DNA of 11,219 nucleotides from Opitutia bacterium. Lineage in GTDB: Bacteria > Verrucomicrobiota > Verrucomicrobiia > Opitutales > JANYDI01. A model generated the notes under the pieces. It saw nothing but the letters and a program-made list of their open reading frames with translations. It was not told the origin of the DNA and did no database searches. The stretch lies in assembly GCA_025363695.1 (NCBI GenBank), contig JANYDI010000028.1, positions 1 through 11,219 of the forward strand, read 5' to 3'. How positions within the stretch are numbered: the first letter of the stretch is position 1; each line of letters begins with the position of its first letter. This document shows, piece after piece, positions 1-7,792 of this stretch. A program made the position numbers and the translations under genes.

Positions 1-31
1 ATCAACAACTTAAGTCACTTTCAACGCTAGA

Positions 32-150
32 GCGCTTGCGCCCCTTAGGATCCCCTTCCCGATAGCGATTTATTAAAATGCTAACGCATTTTAAGTAAAT
101 CGCTACCGGGAAGGGTGATACAAGGCACCCCACAGATCCCTTCGGGATCG
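32..150 (+). repeat. Element A, copy 1 (three-hairpin intergenic repeat, left arm truncated)
   Basis: The outer hairpin is reduced to GCGCTTGCGCC because the AAGGGG arm seen in other copies is missing. A long main hairpin follows at 53-115, with arms CCCTTCCCGATAGCGATTTA and a complement with one mismatch, and an inner AAAATGC/GCATTTT stem. The element closes with a small GATCCC-TTC-GGGATC hairpin at 135-149. It matches the five other copies in this window in order and spacing. It is a non-coding repeat of unknown family. The truncation at its left suggests a rearrangement or an insertion boundary near position 30. Confidence 0.85.
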
Positions 151-154
151 AATC

Positions 155-233
155 TAGGACGTGTGAACAATTATTTATCAACCCTAACGGATCCATTAAA
201 GCAGGTTTTAAATTTAATTGTTCACACGCCCTA
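155..233 (+). repeat. Element C, copy 1 (inverted repeat with ACGTGTGAACAATTA arms)
   Basis: An inverted repeat pairs 155-173 (TAGGACGTGTGAACAATTA) with 215-233 (TAATTGTTCACACGCCCTA). The segment between them contains TTATCAACCCTAACGGATCC. The right part recurs at 8071-8125, and part of it recurs inverted at 10388-10434, so this is a dispersed repeat and not a gene-specific operator. It sits between element A copy 1 and element B copy 1. Function unknown. Confidence 0.7.
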
Positions 234-248
234 ATTTGACTATTTATT

Positions 249-480
249 AAAACCGCACTTAAGGAGGCCTGAAGGGCCGGCAGATACGTAGCCCAGGGCG
301 TAAGCCCTGGGTTTGCATAGAAAACAAACTAGAGCCCTGTAAGGGCGACACTCAAGAAAATTTCAGAAAGTGTGAGTGTCGCCCCTGTAGGGCTCAAAAT
401 CTTTTTTTACCCGTAAACCCAGGGCTTACGCCCTGGGCCATCCATCTGCCGGCCCTTCGGGCCTCCTTAAGTGTGGTTTT
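249..480. repeat. Element B, copy 1 (nested palindrome, type I ends)
   Basis: The outer arms are 249-286 and 443-480 (AAAACCGCACTTAAGGAGGC and its near-exact complement). Inside them are two self-complementary hairpins at 292-311 and 418-437 (CCCAGGGC-GTAA-GCCCTGGG and its mirror copy). A central stem pairs 332-353 with 374-395 (GAGCCCTGTAAGGGCGACAC and complement). As RNA or extruded DNA it could fold as a cloverleaf-like junction or as one long hairpin. It has no coding potential. Copies 2 and 5 share the same ends. Confidence 0.88.
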
Positions 481-507
481 AAATGAACAGTTGTATTGTC
501 TAAATTT

Positions 508-630
508 GATCCCTTCGCGATCCGAAGACGGCTTAGTATCACCCTCCCCGATGGGCAATTTTTATAAATACGTAGTATTTTAAAAATTGCCCATCGGAAG
601 GGGATCCAAAGGGGGACTTGTCCCCCTTTG
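508..630 (-). repeat. Element A, copy 2 (inverted orientation)
   Basis: From right to left it has an outer hairpin at 607-630 (CAAAGGGGGAC-TT-GTCCCCCTTTG), a main hairpin around 549-597 with GATGGGCAATTTTT arms and an inner AAATAC/GTATTT stem, and the GATC...GATC end at 508-522. Its stem bases differ from the other copies (GGGCAATTT in place of TAGCGATTT), but both arms changed together. The outer hairpin faces the 3' end of gspE, about 20 bases beyond its stop codon. It could act as an mRNA 3' stabiliser, but it has no T-tract to make it a canonical terminator. Confidence 0.85.
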
Positions 631-650
631 ATTCTACTACTACTCCTTCC

Positions 651-2321
651 CTATATTTCTTCACCGATTTCGGCGAAGCGCATAATTTCTTCTAGAGCGG
701 TGAGGCCGCGCTTGACTTGTTCCCAGCCGCAAGCCTGCAGGGGGCGCATGCCGTTGAGGATGGCTTGTTCGCGAATCGTGCGGGCGGAGGCTTTTTTGAT
801 GACCAGTTCATGGATGCTATCGTTGTTGACAAGGACTTCGTTGATGGCGACGCGGCCGCGGAAGCCCAGATTATTGCAAGCCTTGCAGCCTTGCGGGCTC
901 TTGGCCAAGGCAGCATGCTTCATTTCTTCCGGGTTGATATGGAGGGCATCCAGACAACTACGTAGGAAGGATTCCTTGTAATGAGCTGGCTGGGCGCAAT
1001 GCGGGCACAAGCGCCGCACAAGGCGTTGAGCGATCACGAGTTCTACGGATGATGCTATCAGAAAAGGCTCGATTTCCATATCAATCAGCCGCGTCATGGC
1101 TCCAGGAGCATCATTGGTGTGCAGCGTACTGAGCACCAAGTGTCCGGTTTGGGAGGCACGGATGCCGATTTCGGCAGTTTCACGGTCTCGGATTTCCCCG
1201 ACCATAATGACGTCCGGGTCTTGGCGCAAAATGTGCCTCAGCGCACTGGCAAAATTGAGCCCAATTTCATGATGAATCTGGGTTTGGTTGACCCCTGCAA
1301 CTTCGTACTCGATGGGGTCCTCAACCGTGATAATACGGCGCTCGGGTGTATTAATCGTGCGCAAAAAAGCACTCAAAGAAGTCGACTTCCCGGAGCCCGT
1401 GGGCCCCGTAACCAAGACCATGCCATGTGGACGCTCCAAAGCTCGGGCGACCTTCTCCTGGTCATCCGGTAAAAACCCCAGCTCGTCCATCGTACTAGGC
1501 AAATTCTTATCCCCTAACAGACGCAAGCTAATACTTTCTCCATAAAGCATCGGGAAGGTCGACATCCGGATATCTACCGCATTGCCCTTGAGGGTATAGT
1601 TGATACGGCCATCCTGAGGGCGCCGGCGTTCGGAAATATTCAGCTTGGCCATAATTTTAATACGCGAAATAATCGCATCCTTAAAGCGCACCAAGTTTTC
1701 TGGGAGTTTTATCGGCACCAAATTGCCATCGATGCGATAACGGATTTGTAAATCTTCCTTACGCGGCTCAAAATGAATATCCGTTGCACGGTCCAAAATA
1801 GCCCGTTGTACCACCTCATTAACAAAGCGTATCACCGCAGCGTTTTCGTCTTCCGCCTCTTCTTCTTCTTTTTGGTCATCCAGGCCCTCTAAGTCGCTTT
1901 CCTCAAAGCTTTCAGCGCCGACCCCAAAACTCTCCGTAAGGATGCCCGTAATGACTTCCGAAAGCCCTAGATAAAATACGATTTTTTTATCTGTCACGGA
2001 ATACAACCACGTCTCCATACGCGGACTCGGGGGCCACGCAATCGCCACGTGTAGGGTATGCTCATCGCTCTGAGATAAGGCAAAACACTGATATTCATGC
2101 ATCAGGCGAATCGGCAAAAACTTAACCGGCGTCTCATGGATCTGCAAAGTCTCCAAGAACGGAATCCCCACCGCCTCCGCCAGGGCCTCCATCGCCTGCG
2201 CCACCGGCACCCCTCTGTGCTGCGCCAGCTGCTTTTGCCGCTCCAAGGGCGGCAGCTGCTCCAGCGCCCGCAACAAGGAAGCGTCCATGTGCTCTGATAA
2301 AAAATCATTGATAGTTTTCAT
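651..2321 (-). CDS. gspE: Type II secretion / type IV pilus assembly ATPase (GspE/PilB family)
   Basis: The 556-residue cytoplasmic hexameric ATPase powers assembly of the pseudopilus or pilus. Residues 40-130 look like the N-terminal GspE_N/MshEN regulatory region. An acidic linker at 138-160 (with KEEEEAEDEN) leads into the catalytic core. Visible motifs are Walker A GPTGSGKST at 306-314, the Asp box TVEDPIE at 332-338, Walker B DVIMVGEIRD at 370-379 and the His box TGHLVLSTLHTNDA at 392-405. CPHC (439-442) and CKAC (479-482) form the zinc-binding tetracysteine site typical of GspE and PilB. Length is normal and no key residue is missing. The ATG is preceded by a pyrimidine-rich stretch with no Shine-Dalgarno. 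The gene follows the secretin operon in the same direction but is cut off from it by a 614-base repeat island. GspE versus PilB cannot be settled from this gene alone. Confidence 0.95.
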   Translation of the reverse strand: MKTINDFLSEHMDASLLRALEQLPPLERQKQLAQHRGVPVAQAMEALAEAVGIPFLETLQIHETPVKFLPIRLMHEYQCFALSQSDEHTLHVAIAWPPSPRMETWLYSVTDKKIVFYLGLSEVITGILTESFGVGAESFEESDLEGLDDQKEEEEAEDENAAVIRFVNEVVQRAILDRATDIHFEPRKEDLQIRYRIDGNLVPIKLPENLVRFKDAIISRIKIMAKLNISERRRPQDGRINYTLKGNAVDIRMSTFPMLYGESISLRLLGDKNLPSTMDELGFLPDDQEKVARALERPHGMVLVTGPTGSGKSTSLSAFLRTINTPERRIITVEDPIEYEVAGVNQTQIHHEIGLNFASALRHILRQDPDVIMVGEIRDRETAEIGIRASQTGHLVLSTLHTNDAPGAMTRLIDMEIEPFLIASSVELVIAQRLVRRLCPHCAQPAHYKESFLRSCLDALHINPEEMKHAALAKSPQGCKACNNLGFRGRVAINEVLVNNDSIHELVIKKASARTIREQAILNGMRPLQACGWEQVKRGLTALEEIMRFAEIGEEI

Positions 2322-2370
2322 GGTAGAAAGGAAGAAGGTAGTAAAGGTAAGGAAGGTAAGGAAAGGTAAA
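2322..2370 (-). repeat. Simple-sequence tract upstream of gspE (GGTAAGGAA-type on plus strand)
   Basis: Plus-strand units such as GGTAAGGAAGGTAAGGAAAG repeat imperfectly, so the gspE leader on the minus strand is almost pure pyrimidine (CCTTAC/CCTTCC units). Comparable tracts sit beside the outer end of element A at 8258-8277 and 10198-10235. No ribosome binding site or clear promoter is visible in it. Confidence 0.65.
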
Positions 2371-2373
2371 GGG

Positions 2374-2494
2374 CCAAGGGGCGCTTGCGCCCCTTGGATC
2401 CCCTATCGGTAGCGATTTTTAAAATGCTGCGCATTTTAGAAAATCGCTACCGAAAAAGGGTGATACAAGGCACCCCACAGATCGCGAAGCGATC
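2374..2494 (+). repeat. Element A, copy 3
   Basis: A perfect outer hairpin at 2374-2397 (CCAAGGGGCGC-TT-GCGCCCCTTGG) is followed by the main hairpin at about 2405-2453. That hairpin has TCGGTAGCGATTTT arms and an inner AAAATGC-TGC-GCATTTT. The closing hairpin is GATCGC-GAA-GCGATC at 2480-2494, and the shared segment TGATACAAGGCACCCCACAG precedes it. The outer hairpin faces the gspE start, so if transcribed it would lie in the gspE leader. Confidence 0.88.
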
Positions 2495-2567
2495 CGGGTG
2501 TATTTGTCTGGCTTCTTCTGTTGCTTGGCTTAATTGATTGTACGTCCTAATCTAAGTTATTTTAGTC

Positions 2568-2790
2568 AAACCACACTACGGGAGGCCTGAAGGGCCGTCA
2601 GATACGTAGCCCAGGGCGTAAGCCCTGGGTTTACAAGTGAAAAATTTTTTGAGCCCTACAGGGGCGACACTCCTATTCACATTTTCAGTGCCGCCCTTAC
2701 AGGGCTCCGGTTTGTTTTTTACAGGAAACCCAGGGCTTACGCCCTGGGCTATCCATCTGCCGGCCTTTCAGGCCTCCTTATGTGTGGTTT
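2568..2790. repeat. Element B, copy 2 (type I ends)
   Basis: Outer arms are at 2568-2603 and 2751-2790 (AAACCACAC...GGAGGCCTGAAGGGCCG and complement). Flanking hairpins CCCAGGGC-GTAA-GCCCTGGG and its mirror pair with each other, and the core arms start GAGCCCTACAGGGGCGACAC at 2651. It lies between two opposed element A copies, forming the symmetrical island A-B-A' that separates gspE from the secretin operon. Confidence 0.88.
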
Positions 2791-2804
2791 TGATTATAAC
2801 AATT

Positions 2805-2926
2805 GATCGCAAAGCGATCTGTGGGGCGCCTTGTATAGCCTGCCTGGTAGCGATTTTTATAAAATGCTCTGCATTTTTAAAAATCGCTACCAGTTAGGGG
2901 ATCCAAGGGGAGCGAGCTCCCCTTGG
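2805..2926 (-). repeat. Element A, copy 4 (inverted orientation)
   Basis: The GATCGCAAAGCGATC end is at 2805-2819 and the main hairpin at 2844-2893 (CTGGTAGCGATTTTTATAAA and complement). A perfect outer hairpin lies at 2903-2926 (CCAAGGGGAGC-GA-GCTCCCCTTGG). It ends only nine bases before the stop codon of the GspC/PilP-like gene, so it is probably in that transcript's 3' end. No T-tract follows. The AGC/GCT change against GCGC/GCGC in copy 3 keeps pairing. Confidence 0.88.
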
Positions 2927-2935
2927 CCCTTTAAC

Positions 2936-3532
2936 TTACTCCGAGAGTAACCTCCGCAACAACTCCGCCGTTTGGCGTTCTTCTTCAATTTCTTCGGGTG
3001 AGGGAGGGCGGCGTTGGCGTGGTTTTTGAGGCATGCTGGTTTCGGGCCAAGTGACATTGGAGGTGGGCGCTGGGGGTTGCGGATCGATGAGGGTGAGGGT
3101 TTTTTTGGAAAACCCATCATCGAGGATAATGGAGCGTTTTTCCAGATCAAATTCACGAATTTTGTAGGAGGCCTGGGGATCCCCCATGGTGATCCAAAAG
3201 CTATCGGTAGAGGTTTTATTATACAAACTGGCTTTGAAGGTATCGCCCATACGCAGCAGGCCACGCAGCTCGAGGTCTTGGGCTTCGGGCGGAGCTTCTT
3301 CTTCAGCGGCTAAATCGGGCTCAAGGACGATATAATCCGAAGGCAAAAAGGGCGAGCGCTTGATCAATTCGGCGTACTCCTTGACGGATTCCGGGAGCTC
3401 TGGCTCTTTAGGGGCCTCCACGGCCTCTTGCGCAGGGTTCTCGCCTTCATTGTCGGTGAAGGTGATTTCCTCGCTGGGCGCATCCGCATGCAGCAGGCAG
3501 GCAAAGAGGACTATGAACGTTAAATATCGCAT
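2936..3532 (-). CDS. GspC/PilP-like periplasmic linker protein of the secretion system
   Basis: This 198-residue exported protein is the last gene of the secretin operon. Residues 1-18 are a signal peptide ending in ADA. The LFAC at 9-12 could alternatively be a weak lipobox, as in PilP lipoproteins. An acidic, proline-rich stretch (19-55) leads to RSPFLP (59-64), which resembles the 'R-PF-P' lead-in of GspC and PilP. A compact beta-rich segment (87-150, LELRGLLRMGD...FWITMGD...REFDLEKRSIIL) has the layout of the homology-region domain that contacts the secretin. The tail (168-198) is basic then charged. The start is supported by AAGGAAGG six bases upstream, just after the gspD stop (12-base gap). 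The family call rests on domain layout and gene position, so GspC and PilP remain equally possible. Confidence 0.7.
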   Translation of the reverse strand: MRYLTFIVLFACLLHADAPSEEITFTDNEGENPAQEAVEAPKEPELPESVKEYAELIKRSPFLPSDYIVLEPDLAAEEEAPPEAQDLELRGLLRMGDTFKASLYNKTSTDSFWITMGDPQASYKIREFDLEKRSIILDDGFSKKTLTLIDPQPPAPTSNVTWPETSMPQKPRQRRPPSPEEIEEERQTAELLRRLLSE

Positions 3533-3544
3533 AAAAAGCCTTCC

Positions 3545-5959
3545 TTAGGCAGCCGCTGCAGGAGCCTTTTGAGCCGCTGCCTTACGTTTGGCATCCACGC
3601 GTTGCCAGCGCCGGCTACGATTGCCTTGTTTGATGATGGCATCGATATCCCCCTGTAACTTGGGCTGGAAGCGACGGTTTTCGTTATAAAACTTGAGGTC
3701 TTCTTCAAGGCTATGGCCTTTGAGGGCTTGCTGAGCATCTTCCTTGGCCGCCTGTGGATTGATGAGGATTTTAGGCTGCAGGAAGACCATGAGCTCTGAA
3801 ACGGTTTCTGTGTCCGTACGTCCTGAAAAAGCAGCTCCGACCATAGGTAGGTAGCCCAAAATCGGTAACTTTGTTTTGGTTACGTTAACCGTACGCCTTT
3901 GAAGGCCGCCCACAATAATGATATCTCCAGAACGCACAGAAACAAAGGTATCCACCTGCCGTGAATTGGTAACAGGCTGATCATCTCCGCCCACCTTCAC
4001 CAAAGACTTCTGTATGTCCTCAACCTTTTGGGTAATACTCATTTCAATCACGCCATCATTGCCGATACGTGGTTTTACTTTAAGATTTAAACCGATAGAT
4101 TCTTGACGCACCGAGCTGGTCTGAGTCGTAGGATCCCCCTTGCCCCTGGCAGTACCTGTGACAACAGGATACTTTTGGCCCGAGAAGAAATTTCCCTCTT
4201 GGTTGTGCATGACGCATAGCGTGGGGGCAGCCAGCACCTTTGCATCCGTATGGTCCGTAATGGCATTGAGCACCAGGTCGAGTTTTGTGGTCCCTTCGTT
4301 AAAATCACTAAACTTCACCCCGTTCGCCGTAGTAGGGCCACCTGTTAGGTCCTTTTGAGTGCTTAAAATCATGGCATTGTCTGTATCTCCTATCTTTCCT
4401 ACGGTCTTAATCCCAAAGGGCGTTCCCTTAAACTCGGGGAAAAAGAGATTCAAGTTCTTAAGCCCCAGCACATCGATGCCCCTGGGCTTGGTGTCATTGA
4501 GGGTGATTTCAGCAATAATCACATCGATGCGTACCTGCGGCAGGACGACGTCTAGCTGGTCGATGAGTTCCTTAAAGTAGGCCAAGTCGTTCTTGTTACC
4601 GTAGCTAATGATGGCATTGCTGCGTTCATCCGCCACAACGCCCGCAAAGTCGCTCAGCTGCATGACGCCCCCCTCGCCGGTAGCAGCAGCATTGCCGCTG
4701 GGGGCCTTAGCGCCATCTTCAGCACGATGGGGAACATCTTCCTTGTCTTTTTTGCGTGATTTTTGCTGCCCAGAGATGATATTCTCTATCACCGTAGCCA
4801 GCTTCGTAGCCTCGGCATGCTTGATCATGAGCACATTGCTGCGGGTAAAGGGCGGAATATCGACATCAAAGCGTTCAATGAGCTCTTCAATGAGGTCAAA
4901 GTGGTCCGGGTGCGCCACGACGAGGAGTTGGTTGGTGCGTTCCTCGGCTTCAAAGGTAGCATTGCCGTCTAGGTACTTTTTCAGCCCCTTTTGCTGCATA
5001 CTATTGAGGAAGGTTTCCGCATCCTTGGCTCGGATGTTTCGTAATTGGTACATGCGTATTTGTTCCGTAAAACTGGGCATGCGGTCGACTTTGTTGAGCA
5101 AGCGCTGGAAGCGTTGCAAGTTCGCCAGGGTATCCGTCATGAAGATGGCGCCGCTTTTATCAAACAGCGTGTACGAGGACGTTCCCATGCCGCCTGCGCC
5201 TCCAGGAGCAAAAAAGTCCATAATGCGGTTTTCCTGCAACTGCTTGGTTGTCAGGTAGTCCAGCTCAAACAAGCGGCTATAAATGCGTTGGCTGGGAGGC
5301 AGGTCCAGCGGATTGGTTTCGAGCAACAGGGGCGACTGCGTGTTGATGCCCATATTGGAAACCGCCTTAATGAAATCATTGCCTAAATCAACCACCGAAA
5401 TCCCGTTGAGCACCAAAAGGCTTTCCAGTGCGCGTATGGCCTTGCCTTTGCTGATGGGGCCTTGGCTATCGAAGTTTATCTTTACATTGGGTAAATTTTG
5501 GCCCTGAAGCACAGATTTATCTAAAAACTGAGCCAGCAAGGTCAGCACTTGCTTTGCGGATTCATCCACCAAAACAAGACTCTGAATGATTTCCTCTTTT
5601 TTAGGAACCTCCGGTTCTTCAAGCTTGGTGAGGGACTGCTCGGTTGTCTTTTTGATCTGTTGAGCCGCTTCAATGATGGCATCTACCGCTGCCTGAGCCT
5701 CTTGAGCCGGCAGAGCCGGGAGGGCCTCAGGCTCTGGAGTCATATTTGGAATACTGCCTGGCAAGGGAATATCCTCGACCTCCGCCTGAGCTTCGGCCTC
5801 GTCCTGCGTAAGCTGGTCTTGGAGCTCATCCTCTTGCTGGATGGCCTTTGAGTAAATCGTATCCACCGCCAGAGGCTCAAGCGCGACAGGCTCCGTGGTC
5901 GCATCGGCTACCAGGGAGGAACAAAGAAACAAGTAAGAAAAAAGACGTTTAAGCTTCAT
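3545..5959 (-). CDS. gspD: Type II secretion / type IV pilus secretin
   Basis: The 804-residue protein forms the outer-membrane pore. Residues 1-20 are a signal peptide, followed by a long acidic, alanine/proline-rich linker (about 36-125) not typical of short GspD proteins. An N0-like domain spans about 130-200 (SAKQVLTLLAQFL...GISVVDLGNDFIKAV). N-domains follow at about 225-292, 300-367 and 373-475, the last containing a charged, low-complexity insert at 398-432 (KSRKKDKEDVP...ATGEGG). The secretin core is about 476-732, with VRIDVIIAEITLND (476-489), VRSGDIIIVGGLQRR (675-689) and the signature LPILGYLPMVGAAFSGR (698-714). The C-terminal tail (735-804) is basic and alanine-rich and could serve as a pilotin-binding or S-domain region. 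The gap to the upstream gene is 29 bases and no Shine-Dalgarno is visible. Confidence 0.95.
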   Translation of the reverse strand: MKLKRLFSYLFLCSSLVADATTEPVALEPLAVDTIYSKAIQQEDELQDQLTQDEAEAQAEVEDIPLPGSIPNMTPEPEALPALPAQEAQAAVDAIIEAAQQIKKTTEQSLTKLEEPEVPKKEEIIQSLVLVDESAKQVLTLLAQFLDKSVLQGQNLPNVKINFDSQGPISKGKAIRALESLLVLNGISVVDLGNDFIKAVSNMGINTQSPLLLETNPLDLPPSQRIYSRLFELDYLTTKQLQENRIMDFFAPGGAGGMGTSSYTLFDKSGAIFMTDTLANLQRFQRLLNKVDRMPSFTEQIRMYQLRNIRAKDAETFLNSMQQKGLKKYLDGNATFEAEERTNQLLVVAHPDHFDLIEELIERFDVDIPPFTRSNVLMIKHAEATKLATVIENIISGQQKSRKKDKEDVPHRAEDGAKAPSGNAAATGEGGVMQLSDFAGVVADERSNAIISYGNKNDLAYFKELIDQLDVVLPQVRIDVIIAEITLNDTKPRGIDVLGLKNLNLFFPEFKGTPFGIKTVGKIGDTDNAMILSTQKDLTGGPTTANGVKFSDFNEGTTKLDLVLNAITDHTDAKVLAAPTLCVMHNQEGNFFSGQKYPVVTGTARGKGDPTTQTSSVRQESIGLNLKVKPRIGNDGVIEMSITQKVEDIQKSLVKVGGDDQPVTNSRQVDTFVSVRSGDIIIVGGLQRRTVNVTKTKLPILGYLPMVGAAFSGRTDTETVSELMVFLQPKILINPQAAKEDAQQALKGHSLEEDLKFYNENRRFQPKLQGDIDAIIKQGNRSRRWQRVDAKRKAAAQKAPAAAA

Positions 5960-5988
5960 AGGATGAGTATTTTTTTAAAACAAGGCTT

Positions 5989-6537
5989 TCAGGGTGCTGT
6001 GCCCTTCTGCACCAGCTCAAAGGAGGAAATAACATACTGAGCGCGAATATGCGCCGGATCCATACGCTCGGGCATAAAATTCACGGTTTCAAAGCCGATA
6101 TAAGGGGCTTCTTTTCGGACTTTTTCGTAAAATTCAATCAGGTCTTCCAGCCGCGCATCTTTAAAGTTGATGCGTACGGAATGGATGACAAAAATGCCAT
6201 TGTTTTCCGTCTTGGGGGCGCTGAGCTCAAAAGTCATAGAACTTTCACGGGCCAAGGAGTCCACCTTGCCCACTAAACGATCCCGCCTAAAGGTTTTGCT
6301 GGCATCCATGCGCTCTAGGGCCACGACCAAGTCTTTATTCACCTTCGGCTCGTCTTCCAGCCATACACGATGCTCACGGGCTAGCGCACGCATCCGCGTA
6401 TGGCGTTGAAGGGCCAGCTTGAAGCGCGACAAGCCCGTCAAGCCCCAAAAAAGCAAGCCCGCCCAGAGCAAGGCGAGTATCAAGGTTTTTTCGCGAATCG
6501 AAAGACTCCTAAACCACTGTCTAAAAGAAGCTAACAT
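5989..6537 (-). CDS. GspM/PilO-like inner-membrane assembly protein
   Basis: The 182-residue bitopic protein has a short cytoplasmic N-terminus, one membrane segment (about 18-36, TLILALLWAGLLFWGLTGL), a helical charged region (40-105) and a small alpha/beta domain (112-176). That layout is shared by GspM and PilO, which build the inner-membrane platform with GspL and PilN. The ATG starts two bases after the stop of the upstream GspL-like gene, which implies translational coupling, and it has no own Shine-Dalgarno. Sequence in this family is poorly conserved, so the call depends mainly on topology and position between a GspL-like gene and the secretin. Confidence 0.72.
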   Translation of the reverse strand: MLASFRQWFRSLSIREKTLILALLWAGLLFWGLTGLSRFKLALQRHTRMRALAREHRVWLEDEPKVNKDLVVALERMDASKTFRRDRLVGKVDSLARESSMTFELSAPKTENNGIFVIHSVRINFKDARLEDLIEFYEKVRKEAPYIGFETVNFMPERMDPAHIRAQYVISSFELVQKGTAP

Positions 6538-6539
6538 GC

Positions 6540-7697
6540 TTATGTGCGTTCAAACCCTTCCTTAAAGCGCGTCTTCATACTAAAGCGAACCGTTCCACCG
6601 CTGGAGCTTACGTTATCTAGCATAACGCTGGCCAAGTCTTCGTGACGTTCTAAATTTTCTTTATAAGTATTGACCTCGTCCACGCTTCGGGCAATGCCAT
6701 CCACGAGCATTTCTACCAAATCTTCAGCCTTAGCTGAGACAAAATACAGCGTATTGGGCCGATCTTTGTTCAAAACTTCGAGCATCTTAAACGGCCTAAG
6801 TTCTTGGGCTGCAAACTGATCTAAGCGTTTGAGCAGGTTGCTGTTCTCCTCAATGCGCTCCACGCGCTCTGTTTCTTTTTTGAGGAAAATCTCCCTATTT
6901 TTTAAATAAAGTTGCCCTAAGCTGCCCATGAATGTCAAGCCCAACAAACAAGCAACGCTCACGGCGCCCGCCGTTAGGCCATGCCAAAGCTTGTGGTCCA
7001 GGCTGCGTTTTCTGATTTCTGCCTCCCTAAAGAGGGCATCCCGGGCATCGGCTTGCCACAACTGTGCCAGAGTCTTCCTTACGGATGGCACACCTATGTC
7101 ATCCGTAAAAAAACAGGCTAGAGTATCGTCCTTGAGGAGTTCAAAGTGTGCCACCGTGTGTACCTGCTGTGCGCAAGCGCCCCCATAGCGCTGTTTTAAG
7201 GACTGCTGCGCCGCCATCAGCTCACCCTGCGTGGGGGCATCCTTAAAAAAAGTGCTGTACACCTTAGAAGGTAAGGCGCTGCCTTTTTCAAAGACCAGCA
7301 AGGCAAGGCTGTGGCCATTAAAGATATAACGCCCCATGTTCTGCGTATGCAGCCAGGGTAGAAAAGCAAAAAAGTCCGGTAAGGCGTAAAAAGCTAAAGA
7401 CAAATCCTGTCCCATCAGCGCTCGGACACGCTCCACATAGGTAGCATAAAGGAGGGCCTGCGTGGGCACTTGCGGGTGATCCAGGATGTATCCGTAGTAG
7501 AGGCTCTCGACAGGAAAGGGCGCCACTTGCTCCAGCTCCAAAAGTAAAAACGACTCCACATCGGGCACCTGGATGCCTTCAGGCAAATCGATACGCTCGG
7601 CATAAAAGCAACTACTGGGGATCCATACCACAGGAGCCGAATTTTCCCTAAGCGCCTGCGCCCAACTGTTAAATTTTTCTTTTAATCCTCTATACAT
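6540..7697 (-). CDS. GspL-like (PilM/PilN-fusion-like) inner-membrane assembly protein
   Basis: This 385-residue protein is the first gene of the operon. Residues 1-235 are a cytoplasmic domain (WIPSSCFYAERIDLPEG..., ELEQVAPFPVESLYYGY) resembling the actin-like fold of GspL/PilM. I see no nucleotide-binding motif in it. One membrane segment lies at about 241-265 (LTAGAVSVACLLGLTFMGSL). A coiled coil follows (266-300, rich in K/E/R), then a C-terminal PilN/GspL-type ferredoxin-like domain (about 310-380). A single protein with both parts is the GspL arrangement, whereas type IV pili usually split them into PilM and PilN. The start is supported by GAGAGGAGG three bases before ATG, a slightly short spacing. 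Recognition is by layout and context. Confidence 0.75.
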   Translation of the reverse strand: MYRGLKEKFNSWAQALRENSAPVVWIPSSCFYAERIDLPEGIQVPDVESFLLLELEQVAPFPVESLYYGYILDHPQVPTQALLYATYVERVRALMGQDLSLAFYALPDFFAFLPWLHTQNMGRYIFNGHSLALLVFEKGSALPSKVYSTFFKDAPTQGELMAAQQSLKQRYGGACAQQVHTVAHFELLKDDTLACFFTDDIGVPSVRKTLAQLWQADARDALFREAEIRKRSLDHKLWHGLTAGAVSVACLLGLTFMGSLGQLYLKNREIFLKKETERVERIEENSNLLKRLDQFAAQELRPFKMLEVLNKDRPNTLYFVSAKAEDLVEMLVDGIARSVDEVNTYKENLERHEDLASVMLDNVSSSGGTVRFSMKTRFKEGFERT

Positions 7698-7725
7698 GGG
7701 CCTCCTCTCTTTTTAGTAAGCAAAA

Positions 7726-7734
7726 CCTATACCA
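7726..7734 (-). promoter_or_regulatory. Possible extended -10 promoter for the gspL-M-D-C operon
   Basis: TGGTATAGG on the minus strand matches the TGn extended -10 with a 4/6 -10 hexamer, about 29 bases before the operon's first ATG. No good -35 is present at 16-18 bases. It is the best candidate I can see in the leader, but weak. Confidence 0.25.
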
Positions 7735-7762
7735 GGTGAAAGTGACCTTGAGCCTGATAACC

Positions 7763-7783
7763 CTAGGGCGTGTGAACAATTAA
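7763..7783 (+). repeat. Element C arm, left of element B copy 3
   Basis: The arm CTAGGGCGTGTGAACAATTA pairs with 8105-8125 (TTAATTGATCACACGCCCTA). In copy 1 the same arms are only 41 bases apart; here they enclose element B copy 3. This looks like either insertion of B into C or one larger composite unit. Confidence 0.65.
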
Positions 7784-7792
7784 CTAAGCTTA

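Noticed and set aside
2..196. 64-residue minus-strand reading frame in island I
   Set aside because: It lies wholly within elements A and C, and its peptide is a translation of repeat sequence with no family resemblance.
2637..2897. 86-residue plus-strand reading frame in island II
   Set aside because: It crosses the B and A palindromes and has no Shine-Dalgarno or recognisable domain.
2903..2926. Rho-independent terminator after the GspC/PilP-like gene
   Set aside because: The hairpin is strong and close to the stop codon, but GATCCCC follows it with no T-tract, and the same hairpin also occurs upstream of gene starts.
4608..5258. 216-residue plus-strand frame opposite gspD
   Set aside because: It is antisense to conserved secretin domains; composition (S, R, L rich) is typical of a shadow frame.
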